Shown piece by piece: positions 29,139 to 37,864 of a stretch of DNA of 64,000 nucleotides. The notes under the pieces were generated by a model that worked only from the letters and a program-made list of their open reading frames with translations, did not search any database and had not been told where the DNA came from. The first letter of the stretch is position 1; each line of letters opens with the position of its first letter. The DNA comes from Bartonella sp. M0177. GTDB lineage: Bacteria > Pseudomonadota > Alphaproteobacteria > Rhizobiales > Rhizobiaceae. The stretch is from contig NZ_JACFOY010000001.1 in assembly GCF_016102285.1 (NCBI RefSeq), positions 806,001 to 870,000 of the forward strand, written 5' to 3'. The translations under genes and the position numbers were made by a program.

Positions 29139-29735
29139 ATGGCTTTCGAATTGCCTGAACTACCCTATGCTTATGAAGCACTTCAGCCTTATATGTCACG
29201 TGAGACACTTGAATATCACCATGACAAGCACCATCAAGCCTATGTTACCAACGGCAATAAATTGCTGAAAGATTCAGGACTTGAAGGTAAAAGCCTTGAA
29301 GAAATTGTCAAAGCAAGCTTTGGCAAAAATCAGGGTCTCTTCAACAATGCAGCCCAACACTACAATCATACCCATTTCTGGAAATGGATGAAGAAAGATG
29401 GCGGTGGCAAGAAACTACCGGCAAAACTGCAAAAAGCGATTGATAGCGATTTGGGTGGTTATGACAAATTCCGTTCAGACTTTCTTGCTGCCGGTGCGGC
29501 CCAATTCGGTTCGGGATGGGCTTGGCTTGCTGTAAAAAACGGGAAGTTGGAAATTTCGAAGACACCAAATGGAGAAAACCCGCTGGTTCATGGTGCAACG
29601 CCTATTCTTGGCGTCGACGTTTGGGAACACTCTTATTACATTGATTATCGTAATGCCCGTCCGAAATATCTCGAGGCATTTGTCGATCATCTGATTAATT
29701 GGGATTACGTGTTGGAGCTTTTTGAAAAAGCCTGA
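29139..29735 (+). CDS. sodB: Superoxide dismutase, Fe/Mn family (Fe-type)
   Basis: Converts superoxide to oxygen and hydrogen peroxide. The 198-residue protein has the metal ligands in LEYHHDKHHQAYV, the NHTHFW segment, and DVWEHSYYIDYRNARPKYL. AAQFGSGWAWL with glutamine in the N-proximal position of that motif favours the iron type. No signal peptide, so cytosolic. The ATG at 29139 follows AAGGAG at 8-nt spacing; an in-frame TTG two codons upstream is rejected. It is monocistronic with its own terminator. Confidence 0.96.
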   Translation: MAFELPELPYAYEALQPYMSRETLEYHHDKHHQAYVTNGNKLLKDSGLEGKSLEEIVKASFGKNQGLFNNAAQHYNHTHFWKWMKKDGGGKKLPAKLQKAIDSDLGGYDKFRSDFLAAGAAQFGSGWAWLAVKNGKLEISKTPNGENPLVHGATPILGVDVWEHSYYIDYRNARPKYLEAFVDHLINWDYVLELFEKA

Positions 29736-29756
29736 TCTATTTTTCATAAACAATTC

Positions 29757-29791
29757 AAAGAGCCACCATTTTCGCAATGGTGGCTTTTTTA
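29757..29791 (+). terminator. sodB terminator
   Basis: A 10-bp stem AGCCACCATT/AATGGTGGCT with a 5-nt loop ends in a run of T, about 25 nt after the sodB stop. Confidence 0.92.
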
Positions 29792-29817
29792 TTGCATGAG
29801 AAAATTCACTTCAATTG

Positions 29818-30156
29818 TTAGAACTTGGTGCACATGCTCGCATCAATGGATTTATCATTATAAAGATAATTCATTGTTTTTAGCCAGGATTTGCATTCGT
29901 TCATCGTTTTAAAACAACGATAGCGCTCGACCGGCATAAGACCGGAGCCGCGGTTTTGAAACGGAGTTTGTTCCCATCCACGGAAAAAACCGGCAACAAT
30001 GCCACTTCCCTTGGGCGGAGTTGAACAACGTTTCCCTGCATATTCACTGGTCATATTTGCGACTTTTGCAGGGTCTCGACCACTTGCATAAACGCTTTGG
30101 GACATTGTGAAAAGCCCGAGGCCAATAGCGGCAAAAACAATCAATCCGTTTTTCAT
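29818..30156 (-). CDS. Small secreted four-cysteine protein (paralogue A)
   Basis: 112-residue exported protein of unknown function. A signal peptide ends near SVYA-SG (residue 24). The mature part shares with its upstream neighbour EYAGxRCxTPxKGSGIVAGxF, RxRCFKxMxEC, WLxTM, LY and a C-terminal CTxF (spelled in parts here). Cysteines are at 44, 81, 88 and 109, likely forming two disulfides. The ATG at 30156 follows AAGGAGG; an in-frame ATG at 30180 would place that site inside the gene. It lies 33 nt after paralogue B, so the pair arose by tandem duplication and is co-transcribed. No known family recognised. Confidence 0.8.
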   Translation of the reverse strand: MKNGLIVFAAIGLGLFTMSQSVYASGRDPAKVANMTSEYAGKRCSTPPKGSGIVAGFFRGWEQTPFQNRGSGLMPVERYRCFKTMNECKSWLKTMNYLYNDKSIDASMCTKF

Positions 30157-30189
30157 GAAGAAAAGGCCTCCTTGTGCCATTTCAATTTA

Positions 30190-30504
30190 TCAGAATCTTG
30201 TACATTTTGTAGCCCTTGGCGGTGGTGAGCCATAGAGTGACTCCATAGTATAAAGCCAGCCACGGCATTCATCCATCGATTTGAAACATCTGAACCGGTC
30301 GACAGGAACGAAACCGTCAGAGCTTACAATCGGGTTATCCGTAACGCCGCTAAAATATCCCGCCACAATGCCACTTCCTTTGGCCGGCGTATTGCAACGG
30401 CTTCCGGCATATTCATCAACATCTTTCCTGATACCGGCAGCATATGCCGGTGACAGGAAAAAGCCGATCATGAGCAACAGCAATAAGCATGAAGTTTTCG
30501 TCAT
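30190..30504 (-). CDS. Small secreted four-cysteine protein (paralogue B)
   Basis: 104-residue exported protein, the upstream member of the pair. The signal peptide ends near AYA-AG (residue 22). Mature cysteines at 37, 73, 80 and 101 align one-to-one with those of paralogue A, with spacings 36, 7 and 21 against 37, 7 and 21. The segment between the first two cysteines contains a nearly invariant TPxKGSGIVAG and is the longest identical block. Divergence elsewhere is substantial, so the duplication is not recent. A probable insertion-sequence end relic lies upstream. Function unknown; a periplasmic or surface role is inferred from the signal peptide. Confidence 0.8.
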   Translation of the reverse strand: MTKTSCLLLLLMIGFFLSPAYAAGIRKDVDEYAGSRCNTPAKGSGIVAGYFSGVTDNPIVSSDGFVPVDRFRCFKSMDECRGWLYTMESLYGSPPPRATKCTRF

Positions 30505-30724
30505 TCGGTTGCTATTCCATAAAACTGCGGAGAGGTTTCATGTTGCCTTTCAAAACAGCACCCTTTCAAAAGAGCTATATGAAATCATTTGGTACGTTTA
30601 TGAGCAATAGACAAGTGCATTGTTCGTTTTGCTCAAAAAATATCGGTACGGATAACCGGTTAAAGCATGACTGTTCTGATTGGAGTTGCAGGCACTTTTT
30701 TGCCTCTTTAGTCATCGGTTACAA

Positions 30725-30815
30725 GGGACAATGAAAAATTCAGGAAAAGTTGTGTGAAAGACGGATTGTTCAAGAAAAATTGTGGGGGCAGCGAAGAATT
30801 CAGGAAAAATTGTCC
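30725..30815. mobile_element. Probable relic of an insertion-sequence terminus (IS21-like repeat array)
   Basis: A 91-nt block is bounded by inverted GGGACAAT (30725-30732) and ATTGTCCC (30808-30815). Inside, a 16-nt sequence of the form TTCAGGAAAAATTGTG recurs at 30739, 30769 and 30799, exactly every 30 nt. IS21-family ends are known to carry several such transposase-binding repeats. No transposase gene is present, so this would be a solitary end. The family assignment is from memory of the pattern and is tentative. Confidence 0.45.
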
Positions 30816-30821
30816 CGTGGC

Positions 30822-30870
30822 AAGGCGGCTCCCGATCTCAAGAAATATGAAAGATCAGGTAAGCCGCCTT
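30822..30870. terminator. Large hairpin downstream of oligopeptidase B
   Basis: A 9-bp perfect outer stem (AAGGCGGCT/AGCCGCCTT) and an inner 5-bp stem (GATCT/AGATC) lie just after the peptidase stop. There is no good T-tract on the minus strand, so a transcript-end hairpin or a REP-like element are both possible. Confidence 0.4.
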
Positions 30871-30904
30871 TAATCCGGTAATTTTCAAAACGATAACAGA
30901 AGGC

Positions 30905-32992
30905 CTAAATCTTTCCTGCTACCTTAAGGATGAAAGCGTAAATATAAGCACTTTCTTCAAGTCGTGAAAAGCGTCCTGACGCACCGGCATGACCGGAATC
31001 CATATTTGTTCTGAGCAAAATCGGGTTGTCGCCTGTTGCAAATTCCCTCAATTTAGCAACCCACTTCGCCGGTTCCCAATAGGTTACGCGCGGATCCGTG
31101 AGTCCTGCCATTGCAAGAATAGCAGGGTATTTTTGTGCACGAACATTATCATAGGGAGAATAGGAGGCTATCAGCTTGTAATCTTCCTTTGATGCAAGGG
31201 GATTTCCCCATTCCGGCCATTCGGGAGGTGTGAGTGGAAGGTTGGCGTCAAGCATTGTCGATAATACGTCAACAAACGGAACAATAGCGACGATTCCGGC
31301 ATAATCTTCAGGAGCCATATTGGCAACTGCACCCATCAACATGCCACCGGCCGACCCGCCTTCTGCAATTAGTCTGTCGTGGGAAGTGAAATGATTGGCA
31401 ACCAAAAAACGTCCACAGGCAATGAAGTCAGTGAAAGTATTACGTTTAAAAAGGTGTTTTCCTTTTTCGTACCAGTCGAAGCCTTTTTCTTTTCCACCCC
31501 TGATATGTGCAATAGCGTAAACAAAGCCGCGATCGACCAAAGATAATGCATTGCTATTGAAGCTGTCCGGAATAGAAATTCCATAGGCTCCATAGCCATA
31601 AAGAAGACAAGGGGCACTGCCATCGAGTTTCGTATCTTTATGATAAAAAAGTGAGATGGGAATTTTGGCACCGTCTTCGGCTTTGGCCATTAAACGGCGT
31701 GTTATATAATTTTTTGGTTCGTGACCCGAGGGCACTTCTTGCCGTTTTAACATGACGCGCTGTCTCGTCGTCATATCATAATCATAAAGCTCGGACGGAG
31801 TGGTCATAGACGAATAAGCAAAACGGATTGTCTCGCTGTCATATTCTGCTGCACCGTGAAGCGTTAGGGAATATGTTTCTTCCTCGAACGCAATAGCATG
31901 TATCGAGCCGTCACGACGATCAAGCAACTCAATTCTGGGAAGACCATCGCGTCGTTCAAGCCAGACAAGAAAATTCTTGTAAGCATCATGGGCAAGAATA
32001 AGTCTCGATGGTTGATGAGGAACAACCTCGACCCAATTTTCTTCGGTCGGTTTGTCAAAAGGAGCCGACATGATTTTGAAGTCTTTGGCACCATCTATAT
32101 TGGTCAGAATATAAAAAATATCGCCGCCTTCAGTCAGGCTATATTCAACGCCTTTTTGACGTTTTCTGACACATTTCGGTGTAGCCATCGGCTCTTTTGC
32201 CGGAATAAGCCAAACCTCCGAAGTTTCATGGTCGTGAATATCGATATAAATGACATCGTTGAGAGAGGAACCGCCGACGCCCAGAAAAAAGCCAGGATCT
32301 TTTTCTTCAAATATTAACTTGTCAACGCTCTGGTCGGTTCCGATTTTATGGTAGTAGAGTTTTGATGGACGATGATTTTCATCAACATTGGTATAGAAAA
32401 AACCTTCGGAATTTGCGTCCCACACAACATCTCCGGAAGTATTGATAATATTTTCTGTAGTGTCCATGAGCGACGTCATGTTGCGTAACTTTATTGTATA
32501 AAATTCAGACCCCTTGTCGTCATACGTCCATGCGCACTTACTATGGTCCGGAGAGTGTTGCACAGCTCCGAGCCGGAAATAATCTTTCCCCTTGGCCAAT
32601 GCATCACCGTCAACATAGACGCTCGCTTTTCCGCCTTCACGCGGTGTTCTGAAATAATGCGGTTGTTCACCTCCGGTTGTGAACGAAACACCATAAGCAT
32701 AAGGGCCATCTTTTACCGGAACCGAGCTGTCATCTTCCTTGATGCGCCCCTTCATTTCCGAAAAGAGCTGTTTTTGTAAGTCTATTGTATCGGCCATCCG
32801 AGCTTTTTGATAAGCATTTTCCTCTTCCAGATGGGTGCGGATTTCCTTATCAAGCAAAGCAGGGGTTTTAAAAACATCTTGCCAGTTTTTTGCTCTCAAC
32901 CAATTGTAGAAGTCGTGACGTATGATGCCGTGATGCTCTTCTGAATGGTCAATTTTTTTTGTTTTAGGTGGGAAAGTTATTGATTCGGTCAT
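30905..32992 (-). CDS. ptrB: Oligopeptidase B, prolyl oligopeptidase family (S9)
   Basis: Serine peptidase of 695 residues that cleaves short peptides after Arg/Lys. The N-terminal beta-propeller (about 70-410) gates a C-terminal alpha/beta-hydrolase domain. The nucleophile motif is GGSAGGMLMG. The catalytic Asp is in GLTDPRVTYWEPAKW and the His in DSGHAGASGR. No signal peptide, so it is likely cytosolic. It starts 31 nt after msrB on the same strand and is probably co-transcribed with it. Confidence 0.94.
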   Translation of the reverse strand: MTESITFPPKTKKIDHSEEHHGIIRHDFYNWLRAKNWQDVFKTPALLDKEIRTHLEEENAYQKARMADTIDLQKQLFSEMKGRIKEDDSSVPVKDGPYAYGVSFTTGGEQPHYFRTPREGGKASVYVDGDALAKGKDYFRLGAVQHSPDHSKCAWTYDDKGSEFYTIKLRNMTSLMDTTENIINTSGDVVWDANSEGFFYTNVDENHRPSKLYYHKIGTDQSVDKLIFEEKDPGFFLGVGGSSLNDVIYIDIHDHETSEVWLIPAKEPMATPKCVRKRQKGVEYSLTEGGDIFYILTNIDGAKDFKIMSAPFDKPTEENWVEVVPHQPSRLILAHDAYKNFLVWLERRDGLPRIELLDRRDGSIHAIAFEEETYSLTLHGAAEYDSETIRFAYSSMTTPSELYDYDMTTRQRVMLKRQEVPSGHEPKNYITRRLMAKAEDGAKIPISLFYHKDTKLDGSAPCLLYGYGAYGISIPDSFNSNALSLVDRGFVYAIAHIRGGKEKGFDWYEKGKHLFKRNTFTDFIACGRFLVANHFTSHDRLIAEGGSAGGMLMGAVANMAPEDYAGIVAIVPFVDVLSTMLDANLPLTPPEWPEWGNPLASKEDYKLIASYSPYDNVRAQKYPAILAMAGLTDPRVTYWEPAKWVAKLREFATGDNPILLRTNMDSGHAGASGRFSRLEESAYIYAFILKVAGKI

Positions 32993-33023
32993 TATCAGTC
33001 CTGAAATATAGTTCTCTGTTTGA

Positions 33024-33443
33024 TCACTTTTCTGTTTTGTCTTGTTGATATTTCAGAGAATAACCGTTCATGCAATAACGCAATCCTGTAGGTTCGGGGC
33101 CATCAGGAAAAACATGCCCGAGATGGGAACCACAATCTGCACATAAAACTTCGGTACGTTCCATGCCGTGGGAATAATCCTGCTGCAAGACGACAGCATC
33201 GGCATTAATGGGGCGAAAGAAACTCGGCCAACCGCTACCGGATTCATATTTCGTTTCCGAGCGATAGAGAGGTTTTCCGCAGCAAACACAATAAAATGTT
33301 CCAGGCTTCGACGTGTCGAATTCCGGGCCTGAAAAAGCCCGTTCGGTACCGTGATTACGAGTAATTTCATATTGTGTAGGCGTTAGTTCTTTACGCCATT
33401 CTTCGTCAGACTTGTTTACTTTGAAATGATGAGGCTTCGTCAT
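33024..33443 (-). CDS. msrB: Peptide-methionine (R)-S-oxide reductase
   Basis: Repairs oxidised methionine (R-sulfoxide) in proteins. The 139-residue protein has the structural zinc pairs CVCC (Cys52, Cys55) and CADC (Cys101, Cys104), the substrate region SGSGWPSF, and the catalytic Cys124 in [10 protein letters not shown]. No signal peptide is visible. It is the first gene of a probable two-gene operon with oligopeptidase B. With sodB nearby, the area is loosely rich in oxidative-stress functions, although sodB is on the other strand with its own terminator. Confidence 0.96.
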   Translation of the reverse strand: MTKPHHFKVNKSDEEWRKELTPTQYEITRNHGTERAFSGPEFDTSKPGTFYCVCCGKPLYRSETKYESGSGWPSFFRPINADAVVLQQDYSHGMERTEVLCADCGSHLGHVFPDGPEPTGLRYCMNGYSLKYQQDKTEK

Positions 33444-33856
33444 AATTTATCCTTGTGGAACAAAAACATATTACAGATTAAGTGGGCTAAGAGCTTTGAC
33501 AGTCGAAACAATTGCTGCTAAAAGTCAAGCGAATTAGGGGTCACGTTCGTAATATGGTATCTATGTGTAAGAAATACAATTTATACTGAAATGATGTGTC
33601 GGTTTTTACCGATACAATGGTAAAAATGGGACAAAGTGCCTTAATTTAAATATATTTGTTCAAGACAACTTGTTGTGGTCTGACAAAAAACGCAAAAATA
33701 AATGTTAAATCAGTATGGAACCTTTATTTTATAGAATTGTTTCCCAATTGTAATTGACAAGGTTTCTTACCTAGCTATATGAAAGTCAACATTTGCTTGC
33801 TACTTTGCAGAAAGCAGGCTGGAATAACATAAGTAAAATAAAAAAAGGATAAGAAG
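33444..33856. other. Divergent regulatory region between msrB and mucR
   Basis: 413 nt without a gene. It holds the mucR promoter (33754-33781), a short hairpin at 33595-33616 (TGTGTCGGT/ACCGATACA) and AT-rich tracts. MucR proteins usually repress their own gene through AT-rich sites, which would fit, but no specific site can be assigned. Confidence 0.65.
33754..33781 (+). promoter_or_regulatory. Sigma-70-type promoter of mucR
   Basis: A consensus TTGACA and a TATATG hexamer are 16 nt apart, about 75 nt upstream of the start codon. A GGAAC-N16-TGTT sequence (from 33717) weakly resembles the alphaproteobacterial EcfG stress promoter. Confidence 0.6.
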
Positions 33857-34294
33857 ATGGATGATCAAGCCGTCAGCGAGAATGAGAGCGATTTCATTGT
33901 TACACTGGTTGCTGATGTTGTAGCTGCTTATGTCGGCAATAACTCAATCAGACCAGGTGAATTGCCGAGTTTAATCGCGGACGTTCACGCTGCATTTGTT
34001 AAAGCGGGTGGCGAAACAGCTGGCGAAGCGGAAGTCGAAAAACAGAAGCCGGCAGTCAACCCGAAGCGTTCGGTTTTCCCCGACTACATTATCTGTTTGG
34101 AAGATGGTAAAAAGTTCAAGTCACTCAAGCGCCACTTGATGACACATTATGAACTTACTCCGGAACAGTATCGCGAGAAGTGGGACCTGGATCCTAATTA
34201 TCCAATGGTTGCCCCCAATTATGCGGAAGCCCGTTCTTCTCTTGCAAAACAAATGGGATTAGGACGTAAACCCGGCAAAAGAAAATCGAAATAA
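33857..34294 (+). CDS. mucR: MucR/Ros family zinc-finger transcriptional regulator
   Basis: 145-residue regulator that binds AT-rich DNA through a prokaryotic zinc finger; in Rhizobiales it controls exopolysaccharide, motility and virulence genes and acts in an H-NS-like way. The N-terminal half is the oligomerisation region. The zinc-finger region runs from FPDYIICLEDGKKFKSLKRH through LMTHY, with the conserved Cys and two His. The family tail PMVAPNYAEARSSLAKQMGLG follows (read in two parts). The start has AAGGAT upstream. It is a single-gene unit with its own promoter and terminator. The very AT-rich stretch at 25.8-26.1 kb would be a natural target. Confidence 0.95.
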   Translation: MDDQAVSENESDFIVTLVADVVAAYVGNNSIRPGELPSLIADVHAAFVKAGGETAGEAEVEKQKPAVNPKRSVFPDYIICLEDGKKFKSLKRHLMTHYELTPEQYREKWDLDPNYPMVAPNYAEARSSLAKQMGLGRKPGKRKSK

Positions 34295-34316
34295 TATTGT
34301 TTTCAGCGTGGAAAAC

Positions 34317-34353
34317 AAAACGGGTGCATTCGGTTAATGCGCCCGTTTTTTTT
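34317..34353 (+). terminator. mucR terminator
   Basis: Stem ACGGGTGCATT/AATGCGCCCGT (one G-T pair), 5-nt loop and eight T residues, 23 nt after the stop. Confidence 0.92.
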
Positions 34354-34429
34354 AATCGATTAGAATCAGCTTGCTTGATCAATCAGAGATTGAATGGAAA
34401 GCACTTCCAAATCCGCATGCAGGATTAAT

Positions 34430-34855
34430 TCATTGGTTCTTTAATGTATTTTCGGCTTCAAGACGAATACGCTCGACCATAGAGCGCAAACCATTTGAAC
34501 GTTGGGGCGTTAAATTCTCGTCAAGGCCCAATGTTTTCAAGACTTTTTCAATATCGGCATCACGAATTTCCGATGCCCGTTTTCCCGAATAGTAAGTAAT
34601 GAGAATATAGACCAGACCGCGCACAATATGAGCGTCTGAATCGCCTTTAAAGGTCATAACGGGATCGTGTCCCGAACCGTGTTCGGTAACGAGCCAGACC
34701 TGACTCACACAGCCGGGAACTTTATGGGCTTCATCACGTGATTCTTCCGGATAGGGCGGAAGCTCTTTTCCCAGTTCAATGACATAGCGGTATCTATCTT
34801 CCCAATCATCAAGGAGAGAAAAACTTTCCAGAATATCGTCAATTGAATCGGTCAT
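34430..34855 (-). CDS. sufE: Cysteine desulfuration protein SufE
   Basis: Accepts sulfur from the SufS cysteine desulfurase and hands it to the iron-sulfur scaffold. The 141-residue protein has the acceptor cysteine Cys49 in KVPGCVSQVWL and the FLxDWEDRYRY-type N-terminus (LLDDWEDRYRYVIELG). The ATG at 34855 is chosen by comparison with the family, though its ribosome site is weak; an upstream in-frame start would add 16 basic residues not seen in the family. It is separate from the other suf genes, as is common in this order. Confidence 0.94.
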   Translation of the reverse strand: MTDSIDDILESFSLLDDWEDRYRYVIELGKELPPYPEESRDEAHKVPGCVSQVWLVTEHGSGHDPVMTFKGDSDAHIVRGLVYILITYYSGKRASEIRDADIEKVLKTLGLDENLTPQRSNGLRSMVERIRLEAENTLKNQ

Positions 34856-35003
34856 TATTATTTGTCTGCTTTGTCTTTGATGTCTGAATTTACGCTGGAA
34901 CATTTACTCCGTTTTAGAAAAAAAGTAAATTTTCTAACGGCATAATCATTTCCGCTGAAACATCAAAACGTCGGGAACAACTGCTTCTGAAAAAACTACC
35001 AGT

Positions 35004-35501
35004 TTATTGGGGCTTCTGCGACGGGGGCATTTTTTTCTCCTCCGGCTCCGCCGGTTGTTTATGACCGGCAGCAGAAGGTGTCAGAGATTTGATTGATCCG
35101 TTTTTGTTGTCGACCTTTTTATTATCGACTTTATTCGAGTGCTCCTCGTGGTCATTTTCCGGCGTTATCGAACCGGTATTGATGTTTTCAGGAGGCAGTT
35201 TGTTTTCACCTTTGTCGCTTCCGAATGTTCTGTCGAGATATTGGTAAGCAATGCGTGCGCCGTCACGTGCGCGCTCGCCGAGAGAACCAAAAAATGTTTT
35301 TCCGGTCTCGCATGTGTCTGAATTGCGTTCACAAAAATTACCGAGGTCATTGACTGTATCTTTTACCGCCAACAATGCTTCAACAGTGTTCATATATTGA
35401 TCAGGCTGGGATCCGTTATTTTTTCCGGAAGTTCCCAAGAAAGATATGACGACCAGAAAAAGAGTAAGAAAACAGAATGACTTGATAAGAAAACGTATCA
35501 T
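35004..35501 (-). CDS. DUF5330 membrane-anchored protein
   Basis: 165-residue protein with one N-terminal hydrophobic segment (about 4-24) acting as signal anchor. A conserved 60-residue segment with two cysteines (NFCERN, DTCETG) follows, then a long polar tail rich in Lys, Asn, Glu and Pro from about residue 95. This matches the DUF5330 family, which I know only from Rhizobiales. It probably faces the periplasm. Function unknown. It is transcribed divergently from the histidine kinase gene. Confidence 0.78.
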   Translation of the reverse strand: MIRFLIKSFCFLTLFLVVISFLGTSGKNNGSQPDQYMNTVEALLAVKDTVNDLGNFCERNSDTCETGKTFFGSLGERARDGARIAYQYLDRTFGSDKGENKLPPENINTGSITPENDHEEHSNKVDNKKVDNKNGSIKSLTPSAAGHKQPAEPEEKKMPPSQKPQ

Positions 35502-35811
35502 GACGCCCCGACATAACGCAGTTACAAATAAGCAGGATGAAGCCTAGACTAACCGTTTATGATTGACGAAATATTTACAGAAACAGAATTTTGCCTGTCA
35601 AATTTCTAATTTTTCCAGCTTTATCTGTGAAGTTGTTAACCATAATAGCAAACAGATAACGCAACACTGAACCATGATCTATTTATTATCTTTTCATTAA
35701 AAAGTTGTCGTCAGATTAGCATCAAACAAGCGAAAAATTGTTTTTGATCGGCAATGTCACACCCGAAAGGGGGCTGACAGTGCTGAAAACAACAAGGTGT
35801 AAATCGGAACA
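35502..35811. other. Divergent intergenic region before the soluble histidine kinase
   Basis: 310 nt. It holds the two divergent promoters, which I cannot place with confidence. No gene or notable repeat is visible. Confidence 0.55.
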
Positions 35812-36960
35812 ATGGAAACATTGAATGCTATTCTAAAGGTAAATAGTCAGGGTACGGTGCTGGAAAATGCCTTGCCAGACTGTTTTTTGGGATGTCTCAA
35901 GCAAAGCGAAGCTTTGTCTGACCATGTCCATATCAATGATCGCATTATATTTCTGTCATTTTTGGCAGATGTCCGGGAAAACCGTCTGGCCTCGCCTATA
36001 ACAATTCGTATGAATGGTCGTGACCGCACCCGATTTATTTCGGTTTTGATTCATTGTCTGTCGGTTCACGAGAATTCAATTGCACTTGCTATAGAAGCTA
36101 ATAGCAAGGAAATCGGTAGTCTCGGCATGAATGCGGTTTCACCTTTTACGCAGGCCGCCCATGAAATGCGCACACCGTTGAATGCGATATTGGGTTTTGC
36201 CGATTTGCTCGATTATCTTGATCAACAAGACAAGGGAAATACCAAGCAGCATGAATATATCGCAATGATAAAAAAAGCCGGTAATCACCTGCTTGATATT
36301 GTCAATAAGACATTGAAGGACCGCGACCGATTGACGGATGATATTGTTTCTGAGATATGCTCTGTCGGAAGTGTATTGACTGAAACATTGGAACTGACTT
36401 TACCGCTCCATGGTCACAGGAAAATAGCGGTCAAGGGGGCTACGACACCGGTTGCCTGCTGTCTTGATGCATTATCGTTCCGTCAGATATGTTTCAATTT
36501 GATATCCAATGCCATCAAATATAGCCGTGACGATGGACATATCGGCGTTACGATCGCCATTCCCGACAATGAATATTGTGAAATTACAGTTGAAGATGAC
36601 GGTATTGGAATGGATGAGCAACATATTGCTCGTCTGGGACTGCCATTTTTGCGCGCGTCTGATGCTGTTGCCTGTAAAATCGAAGGTGTCGGACTAGGGC
36701 TGGCAATGGTATTCGATCTTGTCAAACGAGCCAAAGGTCAGATCACTTTCGAAAGCGAGAAAGGTAAGGGCACAAGGGTAAAGTTACTTTTGCCTATCAT
36801 GCAGGAAGATTCCGCCGGTTCAATTCAAACCTCGAAAATCGATATTGTTAGCAGCGATGCAGTCGCTAACAACGCATATATTTTAACTCCAGAAACACAA
36901 CTTGGAAACAATGGTAAGACTACGAAAAACACCACGAAACCAAACCGCAAAACGGCATAG
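35812..36960 (+). CDS. Soluble sensor histidine kinase
   Basis: 382-residue kinase without transmembrane segments. Residues 1-115 form a PAS-like region of low similarity. The DHp H-box is AAHEMRTPLNAILGFADLL, close to the PleC/DivJ/PdhS type. The ATPase domain has the N-box NLISNAIKYS, G1 VEDDGIGMD and G2 EGVGLGLAM. The C-terminal 50 residues are polar and overlap the next gene by 50 nt. No response regulator is adjacent, so it is an orphan kinase. The partner may be a cell-cycle or general-stress regulator elsewhere; this is inference from the H-box only. Confidence 0.88.
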   Translation: METLNAILKVNSQGTVLENALPDCFLGCLKQSEALSDHVHINDRIIFLSFLADVRENRLASPITIRMNGRDRTRFISVLIHCLSVHENSIALAIEANSKEIGSLGMNAVSPFTQAAHEMRTPLNAILGFADLLDYLDQQDKGNTKQHEYIAMIKKAGNHLLDIVNKTLKDRDRLTDDIVSEICSVGSVLTETLELTLPLHGHRKIAVKGATTPVACCLDALSFRQICFNLISNAIKYSRDDGHIGVTIAIPDNEYCEITVEDDGIGMDEQHIARLGLPFLRASDAVACKIEGVGLGLAMVFDLVKRAKGQITFESEKGKGTRVKLLLPIMQEDSAGSIQTSKIDIVSSDAVANNAYILTPETQLGNNGKTTKNTTKPNRKTA

Positions 36961-37864
36961 CCTCGTTTTATCTATTCTTGCCGGATTGGGTCATTTGCTG
37001 CGTCTATTTGCGGGGTGGATTTTCCGTCATGCTCGCAAGAATCCGCTTATGGCCTGCGGTTTTTTTCTGTTTGTAGTCGGATTTGGTTTTGTTACTTTCA
37101 ACGCGTTGTTTTATCAAAGTGCGAGCCAACGAACAGTTTTTATCCAGACACGGCCTCTCGTAAATCAGAATACAAATGCGACAATTCAGAATGCTCCGCA
37201 AAAAGCAGTACAATTGTCGAATACAACTCCTGATACGGTAGCAACATCTTCATCAACACAGTCAAATGTTGCCCCGAATGCGGATAAAACTTTACCCGAT
37301 AATAATCCCGAAAATTTGCTGGATATTCAGAAAAAACTTGCAGCCATGGGACTTTATGATGGTCCGCTTGACGGGCTGGATGGACCGAAAACGCGAAATG
37401 CTATCGCCTTATGGCATCAAAATTCAAAACCGGTTACAGGTCAGGGAGAAAGCCAAAAACAGCACGACGATATTGCCTCGCTCATTAGCGGCGCATTATC
37501 TAAGAATGATAATGTTGATCACGTGACAACCCAGTCTCTTTCCGACCCGAAAACGTCTCTGCCATCTACCCCCAAGGCAAATGATGTTGTTACCGAAAAG
37601 ACGATACCGCAAACGAACGCCTCGAAGGGCGAAGCAAAACACGATAATGCGGCCAATAATTTCAAAGCAAATACGGCCGACGTTATGCGTGTTCAGGCGG
37701 GTTTAAGAGCTTTTGGAGACGATCACGTTGTGGTCACCGGTACCGAAGACGACAACACTGCTGAGGCGTTAAAAAATTTTCAAAAAATGTTTAGCCTGAC
37801 AGTTACCGGCAAGATCAATCAGGAAGCGATTGACAAGATGAAGGATATCGGCCTCATAGGCTAG
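36911..37864 (+). CDS. Membrane protein with two peptidoglycan-binding domains
   Basis: 317-residue protein with a basic cytoplasmic N-terminus, one clear transmembrane segment (about 47-67, preceded by a weaker hydrophobic stretch) and a periplasmic region. Two PG_binding_1 repeats are seen: LLDIQKKLAAMGLYDGPLDG (about 137-180) and VMRVQAGLRAFG onward (about 258-316). A Ser/Thr/Asn-rich linker joins them. The gene begins inside the histidine kinase gene (50-nt overlap), which indicates tight coupling. It may link the kinase to the state of the cell wall, but no direct evidence shows this. Confidence 0.87.
   Translation: MVRLRKTPRNQTAKRHSLVLSILAGLGHLLRLFAGWIFRHARKNPLMACGFFLFVVGFGFVTFNALFYQSASQRTVFIQTRPLVNQNTNATIQNAPQKAVQLSNTTPDTVATSSSTQSNVAPNADKTLPDNNPENLLDIQKKLAAMGLYDGPLDGLDGPKTRNAIALWHQNSKPVTGQGESQKQHDDIASLISGALSKNDNVDHVTTQSLSDPKTSLPSTPKANDVVTEKTIPQTNASKGEAKHDNAANNFKANTADVMRVQAGLRAFGDDHVVVTGTEDDNTAEALKNFQKMFSLTVTGKINQEAIDKMKDIGLIG

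Larger units (their letters stand above)
30505..30904. other. Intergenic region with IS-end-like repeats
   Basis: 400 nt between paralogue B and oligopeptidase B. It holds three 30-nt-spaced repeats bounded by GGGACAAT/ATTGTCCC and a strong hairpin at 30822-30870. Small frames here have no start signals. Confidence 0.7.

Noticed and set aside
30489..30734. 81-codon plus-strand frame with several cysteines
   Set aside because: Runs over the start region of paralogue B and into the repeat relic; no start signal.
30739..30828. Three regularly spaced repeats as a small CRISPR array
   Set aside because: Only 16 nt of each 30-nt unit is conserved, the conserved copies differ, there are no cas genes, and an outer inverted pair fits an IS end better.
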